Part shown: positions 34,667 through 43,277 of the stretch, piece by piece | Layout: the number at the start of each line of letters is the position of its first letter | Position numbering within the stretch: the stretch's first letter is position 1 | Origin: Actinorugispora endophytica | Lineage (GTDB): Bacteria > Actinomycetota > Actinomycetes > Streptosporangiales > Streptosporangiaceae | Assembly: GCF_004363075.1 (NCBI RefSeq) | Contig: NZ_SNYN01000003.1 | Span: forward strand, 124,001 to 188,000 | Direction: 5' to 3' | DNA length: 64,000 nucleotides | The notes under the pieces: model-generated | The model's input: the letters and a program-made list of their open reading frames with translations, nothing else | Database searches by the model: none | Told to the model about the DNA's origin: nothing | Position numbers and translations under genes: made by a program

Positions 34667-36262
34667 GTGTTCGAGACGCTTTCCGACCGCCTTACAACGG
34701 TCTTCTCCTCGCTGCGCGGCAAAGGCCGTCTCTCCGAGGAGGACATCAACGCGACCGCGCGCGAGATCCGCCTCGCCCTGCTGGAGGCCGACGTCGCGCT
34801 TCCGGTCGTGCGCGAGTTCATCGCGCAGATCAAGGAGCGCGCCCGCGGAGAAGAGGTCTCCAAGGCGCTGAACCCGGCGCAGCAGGTCATCAGGATCGTC
34901 AACGAGGAGCTCGTCGAGATCCTCGGCGGCGCGACCCGCGAGATCCGGTACGCCAAGAACCCGCCCACGGTCATCATGCTGGCGGGCCTCCAGGGCGCGG
35001 GCAAGACCACTCTGGCGGGCAAGCTCGCCAAGTGGCTCGGCGCCCAGCGCAACACCCCGCTGCTGGTGGCGGCCGACCTCCAGCGCCCCAACGCCGTCAC
35101 CCAGCTCCAGGTCATGGGGCAGCGCGCGGGCGTCCCGGTGTTCGCACCCGAGCCCGGCAACGGCGTCGGCGACCCGATCGAGGTCGCCCGCGGCTCCGTC
35201 GAGCACGCGCGGCGCAACAACCACAACGTCGTCATCATCGACACCGCGGGCCGCCTCGGCGTGGACGCGGAGCTGATGCGGCAGGCCGCCGACATCCGCG
35301 ACGCGGTCACCCCGGACGAGATCCTCTTCGTCGTCGACGCCATGATCGGCCAGGACGCGGTCAACACCGCGCAGGCGTTCCTCGACGGCGTCGGCTACGA
35401 CGCGGTCGCGCTGACCAAGCTGGACGGCGACGCCCGAGGCGGCGCCGCGCTGTCCATCCGGCACATCACCGGCCGGCCGATCATGTTCGCCTCCACCGGT
35501 GAGAAGCTCGAGGACTTCGACCTCTTCCACCCGGACCGGATGGCCTCGCGCATCCTCGACATGGGCGACGTGCTCACCCTGATCGAGCAGGCGCAGCGCA
35601 CGTTCGAGCAGGAGGAAGTCGAGAAGATGGCCAGCACGCTGGCCTCCGACGACGACTTCACGCTGGACGACTTCCTCGAGCAGATGATGATGGTCCGCAA
35701 GCTCGGACCCATCGGCAACCTGCTCGGCATGATGCCCGGCATGGGGCAGATGCGCGACCAGATCAACAACGTCGACGACAAGGACCTGGACCGCGTCGCG
35801 GCGGTCATCCGGTCGATGACCCCGGCCGAGCGCGCGAACCCCAAGATCATCAACGGTTCGCGCCGGCTGCGCATCGCCAACGGATCGGGCACCCAGGTCG
35901 GCGACGTCAGCGGCCTGGTCACCCGCTTCTTCGACGCCCAGAAGATGCTCCGCCAGATGAAGAGCGGCGGCGGGTTCCCCGGCATGCCGGGCATGCCCGG
36001 CATGGGCGGCGGCAAGAAGAAGGCGGTGAAGGCCGCCGGCAAGAAGAAGAACAAGCAGCGCAGCGGCAACCCCATGAAGGCCAGGCAGCAGGAGGCCGAG
36101 CGCGTCGCCGAGCGCGAGCGGCGGCGGACCGAGGCCCCGGCCGACGAAGGGGCCCCGAAGCTGCCCCCGGGGTTCGGCGGCGGCGCCCCGCAGCTCCCGC
36201 CGGGGCTGGGCGGCGGGAAGATGCCGGACCTGTCCGGGTTCAAACTGCCGAAGAAGCAGTGA
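34667..36262 (+). CDS. ffh: Signal recognition particle protein Ffh
   Basis: SRP54 GTPase binding signal sequences and 4.5S RNA, targeting proteins to FtsY. 531 aa: N domain, G domain with GLQGAGKTTLAGKLA (about 105-119), DTAGRLGVD and TKLDGDARGG, then the methionine-rich M domain (LGPIGNLLGMMPGMGQMRD and following). The C-terminal 100 residues are a basic then Pro/Gly-rich tail (GMPGMPGMGGGKKKAVK), longer than in E. coli but usual in actinobacteria. GTG 34667. Confidence 0.96.
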   Translation: MFETLSDRLTTVFSSLRGKGRLSEEDINATAREIRLALLEADVALPVVREFIAQIKERARGEEVSKALNPAQQVIRIVNEELVEILGGATREIRYAKNPPTVIMLAGLQGAGKTTLAGKLAKWLGAQRNTPLLVAADLQRPNAVTQLQVMGQRAGVPVFAPEPGNGVGDPIEVARGSVEHARRNNHNVVIIDTAGRLGVDAELMRQAADIRDAVTPDEILFVVDAMIGQDAVNTAQAFLDGVGYDAVALTKLDGDARGGAALSIRHITGRPIMFASTGEKLEDFDLFHPDRMASRILDMGDVLTLIEQAQRTFEQEEVEKMASTLASDDDFTLDDFLEQMMMVRKLGPIGNLLGMMPGMGQMRDQINNVDDKDLDRVAAVIRSMTPAERANPKIINGSRRLRIANGSGTQVGDVSGLVTRFFDAQKMLRQMKSGGGFPGMPGMPGMGGGKKKAVKAAGKKKNKQRSGNPMKARQQEAERVAERERRRTEAPADEGAPKLPPGFGGGAPQLPPGLGGGKMPDLSGFKLPKKQ

Positions 36263-36521
36263 CCGGGGGCGGGCGGACGCTCCGGGGCGCCTCTCCCACG
36301 GCGGTGGGGAGCCCCGGACACGCGCCCGGACCCTCCCGAGCGGGGTGGAACGCGCACCCCGCGTCCAATCGTCTGGCACAATTGGGTGTCGACTAACGGT
36401 GCGCGGGGTCAGCCCTCTAACTCACCCCCGCATCCACGTCCCCGCCTTCCCGCGGTGCCGCAACCCCACGCGGCACGTGCGGACAGGGCAATTTCCGCCG
36501 TAACCGGGAGAGACCACACCA

Positions 36522-36959
36522 GTGGCTGTCAAGATCAAGCTCAAGCGCATGGGGAAGATCCGCGCGCCGCAGTACCGGATCGTCATCGCCGACTCGCGCA
36601 CCAAGCGCGACGGAAAGGCGATCGAGGAGATCGGCAAGTACCACCCGAAGGAGGAGCCGAGCCTCATCGAGGTGAACTCCGAGCGGGCGCAGTACTGGCT
36701 GTCCGTGGGCGCCCAGCCCACCGGTCCGGTGCAGCACATCCTCAAGCTCACCGGCGACTGGCAGAAGTTCAAGGGCCTGCCGGCCCGGGGCCCGCTCAAG
36801 GTGGCCGAGCCCAAGGACAAGGAAGCTCAGGAGGCCGCTTTCCAGGCCGCCCTGAAGGAACTCGTCCTGCCGGGTGCCGAGGGCAAGGGCAAGTCCAGGA
36901 AGGCCGAGAGCAAGCCGGCCGAGACCACCACCGCGGAGAAGTCCGAGGGCGAGGCCTGA
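36522..36959 (+). CDS. rpsP: 30S ribosomal protein S16
   Basis: 145 aa. Residues 1-85 form the S16 core ([24 protein letters not shown]); the rest is a Lys/Glu/Ala-rich extension seen in actinobacteria. GTG 36522 with GGGAGAG upstream. A CACAAT hexamer at 36377-36382 is a possible promoter element; the other 250 bases upstream hold nothing recognisable. khpA starts 1 base after its stop. Confidence 0.96.
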   Translation: MAVKIKLKRMGKIRAPQYRIVIADSRTKRDGKAIEEIGKYHPKEEPSLIEVNSERAQYWLSVGAQPTGPVQHILKLTGDWQKFKGLPARGPLKVAEPKDKEAQEAAFQAALKELVLPGAEGKGKSRKAESKPAETTTAEKSEGEA

Positions 36960-36960
36960 C

Positions 36961-37203
36961 GTGTTGGAAGAGGCGCTTGAGCACCTCGTCAAGGGGATCG
37001 TCGAGAACCCCGACGACGTCCAAGTGCGGGCCCGCCGGTTCCGCAAGGGCAAGGTGCTCGAAGTCCGGGTCCATCCCGACGACCTCGGGAAGGTGATCGG
37101 CCGCAACGGCCGGACCGCCAAGTCGCTGCGAACCGTCATCGGTTCGCTGGCCGGTGGCCGGTACGTTCGCGTCGACCTGTTGGACCTGCACGAAGTGCGC
37201 TGA
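36961..37203 (+). CDS. khpA: KH-domain RNA-binding protein KhpA
   Basis: 80-aa single KH domain with the RNA-binding GxxG loop (VIGRNGRTAKSLRTVI). Members pair with KhpB (Jag/EloR) and bind many RNAs. GTG 36961 begins one base after the rpsP stop, so the two are translationally linked. The rpsP-khpA-rimM-trmD order is conserved, but here two strong hairpins separate khpA from rimM. Confidence 0.94.
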   Translation: MLEEALEHLVKGIVENPDDVQVRARRFRKGKVLEVRVHPDDLGKVIGRNGRTAKSLRTVIGSLAGGRYVRVDLLDLHEVR

Positions 37204-37212
37204 CACGCGCTG

Positions 37213-37240
37213 GGTGACACCGGCTGCCGCCGGTGTCACC
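37213..37240. terminator. Hairpin after khpA
   Basis: Perfect 12-bp stem GGTGACACCGGC / GCCGGTGTCACC, TGCC loop, 9 bases after the khpA stop. Confidence 0.75.
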
Positions 37241-37254
37241 GCGGGCGTGCGAAC

Positions 37255-37285
37255 CGCGCGGGTGGGGCGAGTCCCCACCCGCGCG
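37255..37285. terminator. Second hairpin between khpA and rimM
   Basis: Perfect 13-bp stem CGCGCGGGTGGGG / CCCCACCCGCGCG with a 5-base loop. A third, interrupted hairpin follows at about 37324-37351 (GGCGCCGC...GCGGCGCC), in the leader of rimM. Confidence 0.7.
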
Positions 37286-37410
37286 CTCGTATTGGGGCGT
37301 GTCCCGCGATGGCCTCGACGCCGGCGCCGCGGAACGCCCGTTCCGTGCGGCGCCGACGTCAAGACCATCGACACAACCACCATCCCCGCGTCAACGTGCA
37401 AGGAGAAGAT

Positions 37411-37923
37411 GTGCGTCTCGTCGTCGGCCGGATCGGCCGCGCGCACGGAATCAGGGGCGAGGTCGCGGTGGAGGTGCGCACCGACACCCCCGACGAGCGC
37501 TTCACCCCGGGCGCGGTCTTCGAGACCGACCCCCCGAGCGCCGGACCGCTCACGATCAAGGCGGTGCGGCGGCACGCCGACCGGCTGCTGGTGCGCTTCG
37601 AGGCGGTCAGGGACCGGACCGCGGCCGAGGGGCTGCGCGGAGCCTCCCTGCTGGTGGACTCGGCGGACCTGGCGCCGGTGGACGACCCCGACGAGTTCCA
37701 CGACCACGAGCTCATCGGCCTGAGGGTGGAGACCACCGGCGGCGCCGCGGTCGGCACGGTCTCGGACGTCCTGCACCACGCCCAGGACGTGCTCGTGGTC
37801 GAAGGCGGGGCCGGGACCGAGGTCCTGGTGCCGTTCGTCCGCCCGATCGTGCCCGTCATCGACACCGAGGCCGGGCGCATCGTGATCGATCCGCCCCCCG
37901 GCCTGCTCGAACTCGGCGAATAG
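37411..37923 (+). CDS. rimM: Ribosome maturation factor RimM
   Basis: 170 aa factor binding S19 during 30S assembly. RimM N-terminal domain begins LVVGRIGRAHGIRGEVAVE; the C-terminal PRC-barrel covers about 95-170 (VLVPFVRPIVPVIDTEAGRI). GTG 37411 has AAGGAG 5 bases upstream; upstream in-frame sequence is unlike the family. trmD starts 14 bases after the stop. Confidence 0.95.
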   Translation: MRLVVGRIGRAHGIRGEVAVEVRTDTPDERFTPGAVFETDPPSAGPLTIKAVRRHADRLLVRFEAVRDRTAAEGLRGASLLVDSADLAPVDDPDEFHDHELIGLRVETTGGAAVGTVSDVLHHAQDVLVVEGGAGTEVLVPFVRPIVPVIDTEAGRIVIDPPPGLLELGE

Positions 37924-37937
37924 CCAGGAACGGTCCC

Positions 37938-38723
37938 ATGCGCATCGACATCATCACGATCTTCCCCGACTACTTCACCCCCCTCGAACTGTCCCTGATC
38001 GGCAAGGCCCGCGCGTCCGGCCTGCTCGACGTGCGCCTGCACGACCTGCGGAGCTGGACGCGCGACCGGCACAACACCGTGGACGACACGCCCTACGGGG
38101 GCGGTCCCGGAATGGTGATGAAGCCCGAGCCGTGGGGCGAGGCGCTGGACGCGGTCACCGACGGGGCCGCCGGGGCTCCCCGGCTGGTCCTGCCGACCCC
38201 CAGCGGGGTGCCCTTCACGCAGCGGGACGCGGTCCGGTGGGCGGGCGAGCCCTGGCTGGTCTTCGCCTGCGGGCGCTACGAGGGCATCGACTCGCGGGTG
38301 GCGGTGGACGCGGCCGAGCGGATGCCGGTCGAGGAGGTCAGCATCGGCGACTACGTGCTCAACGGGGGAGAGTCCGCGACGCTGGTGATGGTGGAGGCCG
38401 TCTCGCGGCTGCTGCCCGGGGTGCTCGGCAACGCCGAGTCGGTGGCGCAGGACTCGTTCGCGCCGGGGGTGATGGACAACCTGGTCGAGGGTCCGGTGTA
38501 CACCAAGCCCGCGGTCTGGCGCGGCCGGGAGGTGCCGCCCGTGCTACTCTCCGGGAACCACGGGGCGGTGGACCGCTGGCGGCGCGACGAGGCGCTGCGC
38601 AGGACGGCCCGCAACCGACCCGAGCTCCTGGACAGGTTCGGCCCCGACGACCTCGACCGACGCGACCGGGAGGTCGTCGCCGACACTCGGTTACAGGTCG
38701 GCCCTGAATCTATGGCAGACTAG
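37938..38723 (+). CDS. trmD: tRNA (guanine(37)-N1)-methyltransferase
   Basis: 261-aa SPOUT-class methyltransferase modifying G37 of tRNAs to prevent frameshifting. Conserved: MRIDIITIFPDYF start, DDTPYGGGPGMVM, the trefoil-knot segment VFACGRYEGIDSRV and the SIGDYVLNGGESA loop. ATG 37938 with AGGAA upstream. Co-transcribed with rimM. Confidence 0.96.
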   Translation: MRIDIITIFPDYFTPLELSLIGKARASGLLDVRLHDLRSWTRDRHNTVDDTPYGGGPGMVMKPEPWGEALDAVTDGAAGAPRLVLPTPSGVPFTQRDAVRWAGEPWLVFACGRYEGIDSRVAVDAAERMPVEEVSIGDYVLNGGESATLVMVEAVSRLLPGVLGNAESVAQDSFAPGVMDNLVEGPVYTKPAVWRGREVPPVLLSGNHGAVDRWRRDEALRRTARNRPELLDRFGPDDLDRRDREVVADTRLQVGPESMAD

Positions 38724-38877
38724 ACGAGTTGCCCCTGACCGTCGGCGTATGCCGATTCTCCGCGGTCCCGAGGATTCGGGAATCCGGGTTGAGGCAGCCT
38801 TTGTTTTGAACCCAGCAGATCCGCCCGCGCGAGCGCACTCCGTCGCCGCGGCGCGCTTTCGATGAGGAACCGCTGAG

Positions 38878-39237
38878 ATGCACACCGCCATTCAGGAGCT
38901 TGAGAAGGCCCAGCTGCGCTCCGACGTGCCCGACTTCCGTCCGGGCGACACGCTGAACGTTCACGTTCGGGTCACAGAGGGCAACCGGTCCCGGATCCAG
39001 GTCTTCAAGGGTGTGGTGATCCGGCGACAGGGCTCCGGCAGCCGTGAGACCTTCACCATCCGCAAGATCAGCTACGCCGTCGGGGTGGAGCGCACCTTCC
39101 CGGTGCACACCCCGGTGATCGAGAAGATCGAGGTCGCCGCCCGCGGCCGCGTCCGCCGCGCCAAGCTGTACTACCTGCGCACCCTGCGCGGCAAGGCCGC
39201 CCGCATCCGCGAGCGTCGCGAGCCGGTCAACCGCTAG
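38878..39237 (+). CDS. rplS: 50S ribosomal protein L19
   Basis: 119 aa, family signature [21 protein letters not shown] and VEKI-type C-terminus ([15 protein letters not shown]). ATG 38878 with GAGGAA upstream. The 154 bases before it follow trmD and may carry its own promoter. lepB follows after 54 bases. Confidence 0.96.
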   Translation: MHTAIQELEKAQLRSDVPDFRPGDTLNVHVRVTEGNRSRIQVFKGVVIRRQGSGSRETFTIRKISYAVGVERTFPVHTPVIEKIEVAARGRVRRAKLYYLRTLRGKAARIRERREPVNR

Positions 39238-39291
39238 TACGGAGCGCCTTTACCGGCGGAAGACATCGGGCTCGGATAGGCTTCAGAGCCG

Positions 39292-40293
39292 ATGAGCAAA
39301 GACGATCTGCCTTCTCGCCACTCCGAGAACAACGACACCGACGACCAAGCCGCCCGGGATACCCCGGACGGGCCGGTCGGCACCCCTGGCTCCTCCGCGT
39401 CCACGCGCGGGGGAGCCGGTGCCGTTTCAGGAGGCGGGAAGGCCAGCACGGGAGAGAGCCCGGACGCCACCATGAGCGCGAAGAAAGAGGAAAACCAGGG
39501 TTCCTTCTGGAAGGAACTCCCCATCCTGATCGTGATCGCCCTCGTACTGGCGTTCATCATCAAGACGTGGGTCGTCCAGGCCTTCTACATCCCCTCCAAG
39601 TCGATGGAGGACACCCTCCTCATCGGAGACCGGGTCCTGGTCAACAAGATGGTCTACGAGTTCCGCGACGTCGAGCGCGGCGACGTCATCGTCTTCAACG
39701 GAGGGGACTCCTGGGACGAGGAGACCACGGTGGTGGTGCAGGAGCCCACCAACCCCGTCTCCCGGCTCTTCACCTGGGTCGGACAGCAGTTCGGCGTCGC
39801 CCCGACCGGCAAGGACTACATCAAGCGGGTCATCGGCCTCCCCGGCGACACCGTCGAGTGCTGCGACGAGCAGAACCGGGTCCTGGTCAACGGCGTCCCC
39901 CTGGAGGAGGAGGGCTACCTCTACCCCGGCAGCGTGGAGACCCACCAGGAGTTCGGCCCGGTGACGGTCCCCGAGGGGCGGCTGTGGGTGATGGGCGACC
40001 ACCGCGCGGTCTCCTACGACTCGCGCATGCACCAGGCCGACACCGGGGGCGGCAGCGTCTCCGAGGAGTCGGTGGTCGGCCGCGCCTTCGTCATCGTGTG
40101 GCCGCTGGACAGGTTCACCACCCTGCCCGCCCCGGACGTGTTCGACATGCTGGACGACGAGTCCGCCGGTCAGGCGGCGGCCGCCGCGCCGCTGGCCCTG
40201 GGCGCGGTCGCGGCGGTCCCCGTCCACCTGGCCGGACGGCGCCTCCTGCGACGCCCGCGCCCGTCCACCGAGCCGGATCATTACCGGGAATAA
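39292..40293 (+). CDS. lepB: Signal peptidase I
   Basis: Type I signal peptidase cleaving secretory signal peptides at the outer membrane face. 333 aa: a long disordered cytoplasmic N-terminus (1-70), membrane segment (about 76-92), catalytic Ser104 in YIPSKSMEDTL and Lys178 in DYIKRVIGLPGD, then GHR-type box (VMGDHRAVSYDSR). A second hydrophobic segment near the end (AAAAAPLALGAVAAVPVHLAG) puts the C-terminus inside. ATG 39292. The rnhB gene that often follows is missing. Confidence 0.94.
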   Translation: MSKDDLPSRHSENNDTDDQAARDTPDGPVGTPGSSASTRGGAGAVSGGGKASTGESPDATMSAKKEENQGSFWKELPILIVIALVLAFIIKTWVVQAFYIPSKSMEDTLLIGDRVLVNKMVYEFRDVERGDVIVFNGGDSWDEETTVVVQEPTNPVSRLFTWVGQQFGVAPTGKDYIKRVIGLPGDTVECCDEQNRVLVNGVPLEEEGYLYPGSVETHQEFGPVTVPEGRLWVMGDHRAVSYDSRMHQADTGGGSVSEESVVGRAFVIVWPLDRFTTLPAPDVFDMLDDESAGQAAAAAPLALGAVAAVPVHLAGRRLLRRPRPSTEPDHYRE

Positions 40294-40438
40294 CGGCGGG
40301 TAGTTGACACGTACTCCATGATGGTGCTGTGGGGCAGCCCCTGACCCCACCGGGAGTGCCGGGGTTTCGCACCCCGCCGGGTTGGTGAAGGAGGCCGGGC
40401 CGCCGTACAGGGAGCGCACGACGAAAGCGAGCTGTGTG

Positions 40439-40771
40439 ATGAGTTCTGAGGACCTGGAGAAGTACGAAGCCGAGATGGAGCTCCAGCTCTATCGCGAGTA
40501 CCGGGACGTCGTCGGGTTGTTCAGCTACGTGGTGGAGACCGAGCGCCGGTTCTACCTCACCAACCACGTCGACCTGCAGCCGCGATCCACCGACAACGGC
40601 GAGATGTACTTCGAGGTCAGGATGCAGGACGCCTGGGTCTGGGACATGTACCGGCCCGCCAGGTTCGTCAAGAACGTCCGGGTGGTGACCTTCAAGGACG
40701 TCAACGTCGAGGAGATCACCAAGTCTGACCTGGAGGTCCCCTCGCACGGGAACCCGGCACCGGGGGAGTGA
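40439..40771 (+). CDS. DUF2469 family protein
   Basis: 110 aa, a highly conserved actinobacterial family (SSEDLEKYEAEMELQLYREY start, FYLTNHVDLQPR and MYRPARFVKNVRVVTFKDVNVEE). Function unknown; nearly always between lepB/rnhB and yraN. ATG 40439 gives the family N-terminus; upstream in-frame codons do not. No strong ribosome site. Confidence 0.9.
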   Translation: MSSEDLEKYEAEMELQLYREYRDVVGLFSYVVETERRFYLTNHVDLQPRSTDNGEMYFEVRMQDAWVWDMYRPARFVKNVRVVTFKDVNVEEITKSDLEVPSHGNPAPGE

Positions 40772-40857
40772 ACCGGTCCGGACGGCGTCCCGCGGTCGGA
40801 ACGCCTCCGCTCGGGTAGCGGGTCGGGGAGACGACCGAACGCGACCCTGGAGCAGAC

Positions 40858-41199
40858 ATGGACGACCAGCAGCCCGGCCGGGACGCCGCCCGGACCAACC
40901 AGGCCCGGACGGAACCGCTTCCGGCCACCCCCGAATCCGGATCCGGCCAGGAGGCGGTCCGGCGCAACGAGGAGCTCGGCGGCCTGGGCGCCGCGCCGGA
41001 CCGGCCGGCGCGGTCCCGGGCCGCGGTCCCGGCCGAGGACGCCCCGGCCGACGCGCCCGGTGTCCAGGCGACCCGCGCCCGGTCCACCGAGGACGGGCGG
41101 CGGCTCCCGGCCGAGGTCGCCAACGCGGTCCGCGGCCGCCCCGACGGCGAGGTCGACACCCGATCCGGGCAGCCCGCCACCGGTTCGGAAACCCCGTAG
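40858..41199 (+). CDS. Hypothetical disordered protein
   Basis: 113 aa, polar and rich in Ala, Pro, Glu, Arg, Gln with no hydrophobic core, predicted disordered. ATG 40858 has GGAG 6 bases upstream, which favours a real gene. Overlapping minus-strand frames lack ribosome sites. I do not recognise a family. Confidence 0.45.
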   Translation: MDDQQPGRDAARTNQARTEPLPATPESGSGQEAVRRNEELGGLGAAPDRPARSRAAVPAEDAPADAPGVQATRARSTEDGRRLPAEVANAVRGRPDGEVDTRSGQPATGSETP

Positions 41200-41203
41200 G
41201 GTC

Positions 41204-41292
41204 CCCCGTCCGAGTCCGCTGATCCCGACCCCTCCCGGTCCCGAAGCCGGTTGAGACCCCGGAGAGGTCGGGATCAGCGGGCTCGGACGGGG
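41204..41292. repeat. 27-bp inverted repeat with 35-base loop
   Basis: Arms 41204-41230 and 41266-41292 pair at 26 of 27 positions (the other is a G-U in RNA); core CCGCTGATCCCGACC. It lies between the hypothetical gene and yraN. The long arms and loop set it apart from ordinary terminators. Confidence 0.75.
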
Positions 41293-41366
41293 TTGTCCAC
41301 AGCCGTAGGAAAACCTCGCGGGCGTCCCGTGTCCGTGCCCCACCCTGGACTCCGGAGGTGGTGCGC

Positions 41367-41741
41367 ATGCGCGCGCGAGCACTGTCGGCGGCCCGGCGGC
41401 GGGAGTTGGGGCGGCGGGGCGAGGACGTCGCCGCGGCCTATCTGGAGCGGATCGGCATGCGGGTCCTGGAGCGCAACTGGCGCTGCGGGGACGGCGAGAT
41501 CGACATCGTCGCGGGCTGGGGCCGGACCCTGGTGGTCGTCGAGGTCAAGACGAGGGCGGGCTCCCGGTTCGGCCGCCCGCTGGAGGCGGTGGACGCGCGC
41601 AAGCGCGTCAGGCTGCGCGGGCTCGGGCGGCGGTGGGCGCTGGCCCGCGGCCGGACCGGGCGGATCCGGGTCGACGTGCTGGGGGTGCTCGCCCGGCCCG
41701 GCGGCCGCTGGTTCGTGCGGCACCAGCGGGGGGTGGCCTAG
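41367..41741 (+). CDS. yraN: YraN family putative endonuclease
   Basis: 124 aa, UPF0102/YraN, Holliday-junction-resolvase-like fold with [10 protein letters not shown], the GDGEIDIVA aspartate/glutamate pair and [11 protein letters not shown] 41367 sits 8 bases after GGAGG. comM starts on the base after its stop. Biochemical role unproven; linked to DNA uptake or repair by its comM-dprA neighbours. Confidence 0.93.
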   Translation: MRARALSAARRRELGRRGEDVAAAYLERIGMRVLERNWRCGDGEIDIVAGWGRTLVVVEVKTRAGSRFGRPLEAVDARKRVRLRGLGRRWALARGRTGRIRVDVLGVLARPGGRWFVRHQRGVA

Positions 41742-43277
41742 ATGGGGCTCGCGCGCACCCGCTCGGTCTCGCTGCTCGGGGTGGAGGGGCACAGCGTCGA
41801 GGTCGAGGCGCATCTCGGCGACGGCACACCCGGGTTGACCATCGTCGGACTGCCCGACGCGGCCCTGCGCGAGGCGCGGGACCGGATCAGGGCCGCCATC
41901 GTGAACAGCGGCGAGCACTGGCCCGAGGAGCACATCACCATCAGCCTGTCCCCGGCCAGCCTGCCCAAGCGCGGCAGCGGCTTCGACCTCAGCATCGCCG
42001 TCGCGGTGCTCGCCGCCGACGGCGCGATCCCCGTCGAGGGGATCCACGACGCGGTCCTGCTGGCGGAGCTCTCCCTCGACGGACGGGCCCGGCCCATCCG
42101 CGGGGTGCTGCCCATGGTGCTCGCCGAGAACGGCCGGGGCCGTGGCACCTTCGTCGTCGCGCGCGGCAACGCCGAGGAGGCCGGTCTCGTCGCGGAGGCC
42201 GAGGTCATCGCGGTGGGTTCGCTCGCCGAGCTCGTGGCAAGGCTGCGAGGGATCCCGGACTTCGCGGAGACCGGGCCCGAGGGGGACGAGGCGGCGGACG
42301 GACCGCCCGCCGGGGACGGCAGCCCCGGCCCCGACCTCGCCGACGTCCTGGGCCAGCCCGCGGCCCGGAGAGCCGTGGAGATCGCGGCCGCGGGAGGGCA
42401 CAACCTGTTCCTGCTGGGACCGCCCGGGACCGGCAAGAGCCTGCTCGCCGAACGGCTGCCCACGGTCCTGCCCGCGCTGAACACGGACGAGGCGCTCGAG
42501 GTCACCGCCATCCACTCGATCGCGGGCACACTGCCCCGGGGCGAGCCGCTGATCACCCGTCCACCGTTCTGCGACCCCCACCACACCGCCACCCGCGCCG
42601 CCATGGTCGGCGGAGGCAGCGGAGCGCTCCGGCCCGGCGCGGTCAGCCTCGCGCACCGGGGACTGCTCTTCATCGACGAGGCCCCGGAGTTCTCCAGGGG
42701 CGTCCTGGACTCGCTGCGGCAGCCGTTGGAGAGCGGGGAGGTCGTGGTCGCGCGGGCCGCCGCCACCGCGCGTTTCCCCGCGCGCTTCCTGCTGGTGATG
42801 GCGGCCAACCCATGCCCCTGCGGAAAGCCGGGGGCCGCGTGCGTGTGCCCGGCCGCCGCTCGCCGGCGCTACCTCGCCCGGCTCTCGGGACCGCTGATGG
42901 ACCGGGTCGACCTCAAGATCGAGCTGCAACCGGTGACCCGGACCGAACTCCTGGCCGACCGCGCCTTCGCGGAGTCCTCCGAGGTCGTCGCGGTCCGGGT
43001 GGCCGACGCCCGTGCGCGCGCCGCCGCGCGCCTGGCGGACACCCCCTGGACCTGCAACGCGATGGTCCCGGGAGCCGAACTGCGCCGCCGCTTCCCGCTG
43101 CCGCCCGACGCGCTGCGGGTGCTGGGCTGCGCCATGGACCGGGGCGAGGTCAGCGCGCGCGGCGCGGACCGCATCATCCGCCTGTCCTGGACCATCGCCG
43201 ACCTGGGCGGCAGGAGCTCACCGACCCCTGACGACACCGGGTACGCGTTCGCCCTCTGGTCGGGGACCGCGCGATGA
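41742..43277 (+). CDS. comM: YifB/ComM family Mg chelatase-like AAA+ protein
   Basis: 511 aa. N-terminal Lon-protease-like domain (HLGDGTPGLTIVGLPD), AAA+ core with Walker A LGPPGTGKSLLAERLP and Walker B LLFIDEAPEF, the MAANPCPCG motif and a C-terminal Mg-chelatase-type domain. ComM helicase promotes branch migration during natural transformation. ATG 41742; the stop overlaps the dprA ATG as ATGA. Confidence 0.95.
   Translation: MGLARTRSVSLLGVEGHSVEVEAHLGDGTPGLTIVGLPDAALREARDRIRAAIVNSGEHWPEEHITISLSPASLPKRGSGFDLSIAVAVLAADGAIPVEGIHDAVLLAELSLDGRARPIRGVLPMVLAENGRGRGTFVVARGNAEEAGLVAEAEVIAVGSLAELVARLRGIPDFAETGPEGDEAADGPPAGDGSPGPDLADVLGQPAARRAVEIAAAGGHNLFLLGPPGTGKSLLAERLPTVLPALNTDEALEVTAIHSIAGTLPRGEPLITRPPFCDPHHTATRAAMVGGGSGALRPGAVSLAHRGLLFIDEAPEFSRGVLDSLRQPLESGEVVVARAAATARFPARFLLVMAANPCPCGKPGAACVCPAAARRRYLARLSGPLMDRVDLKIELQPVTRTELLADRAFAESSEVVAVRVADARARAAARLADTPWTCNAMVPGAELRRRFPLPPDALRVLGCAMDRGEVSARGADRIIRLSWTIADLGGRSSPTPDDTGYAFALWSGTAR

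Noticed and set aside
40552-41382. A 276-residue minus-strand frame opposite the DUF2469 gene and hypothetical gene
   Set aside because: Antisense, Gly/Arg/Pro-rich, no ribosome site.
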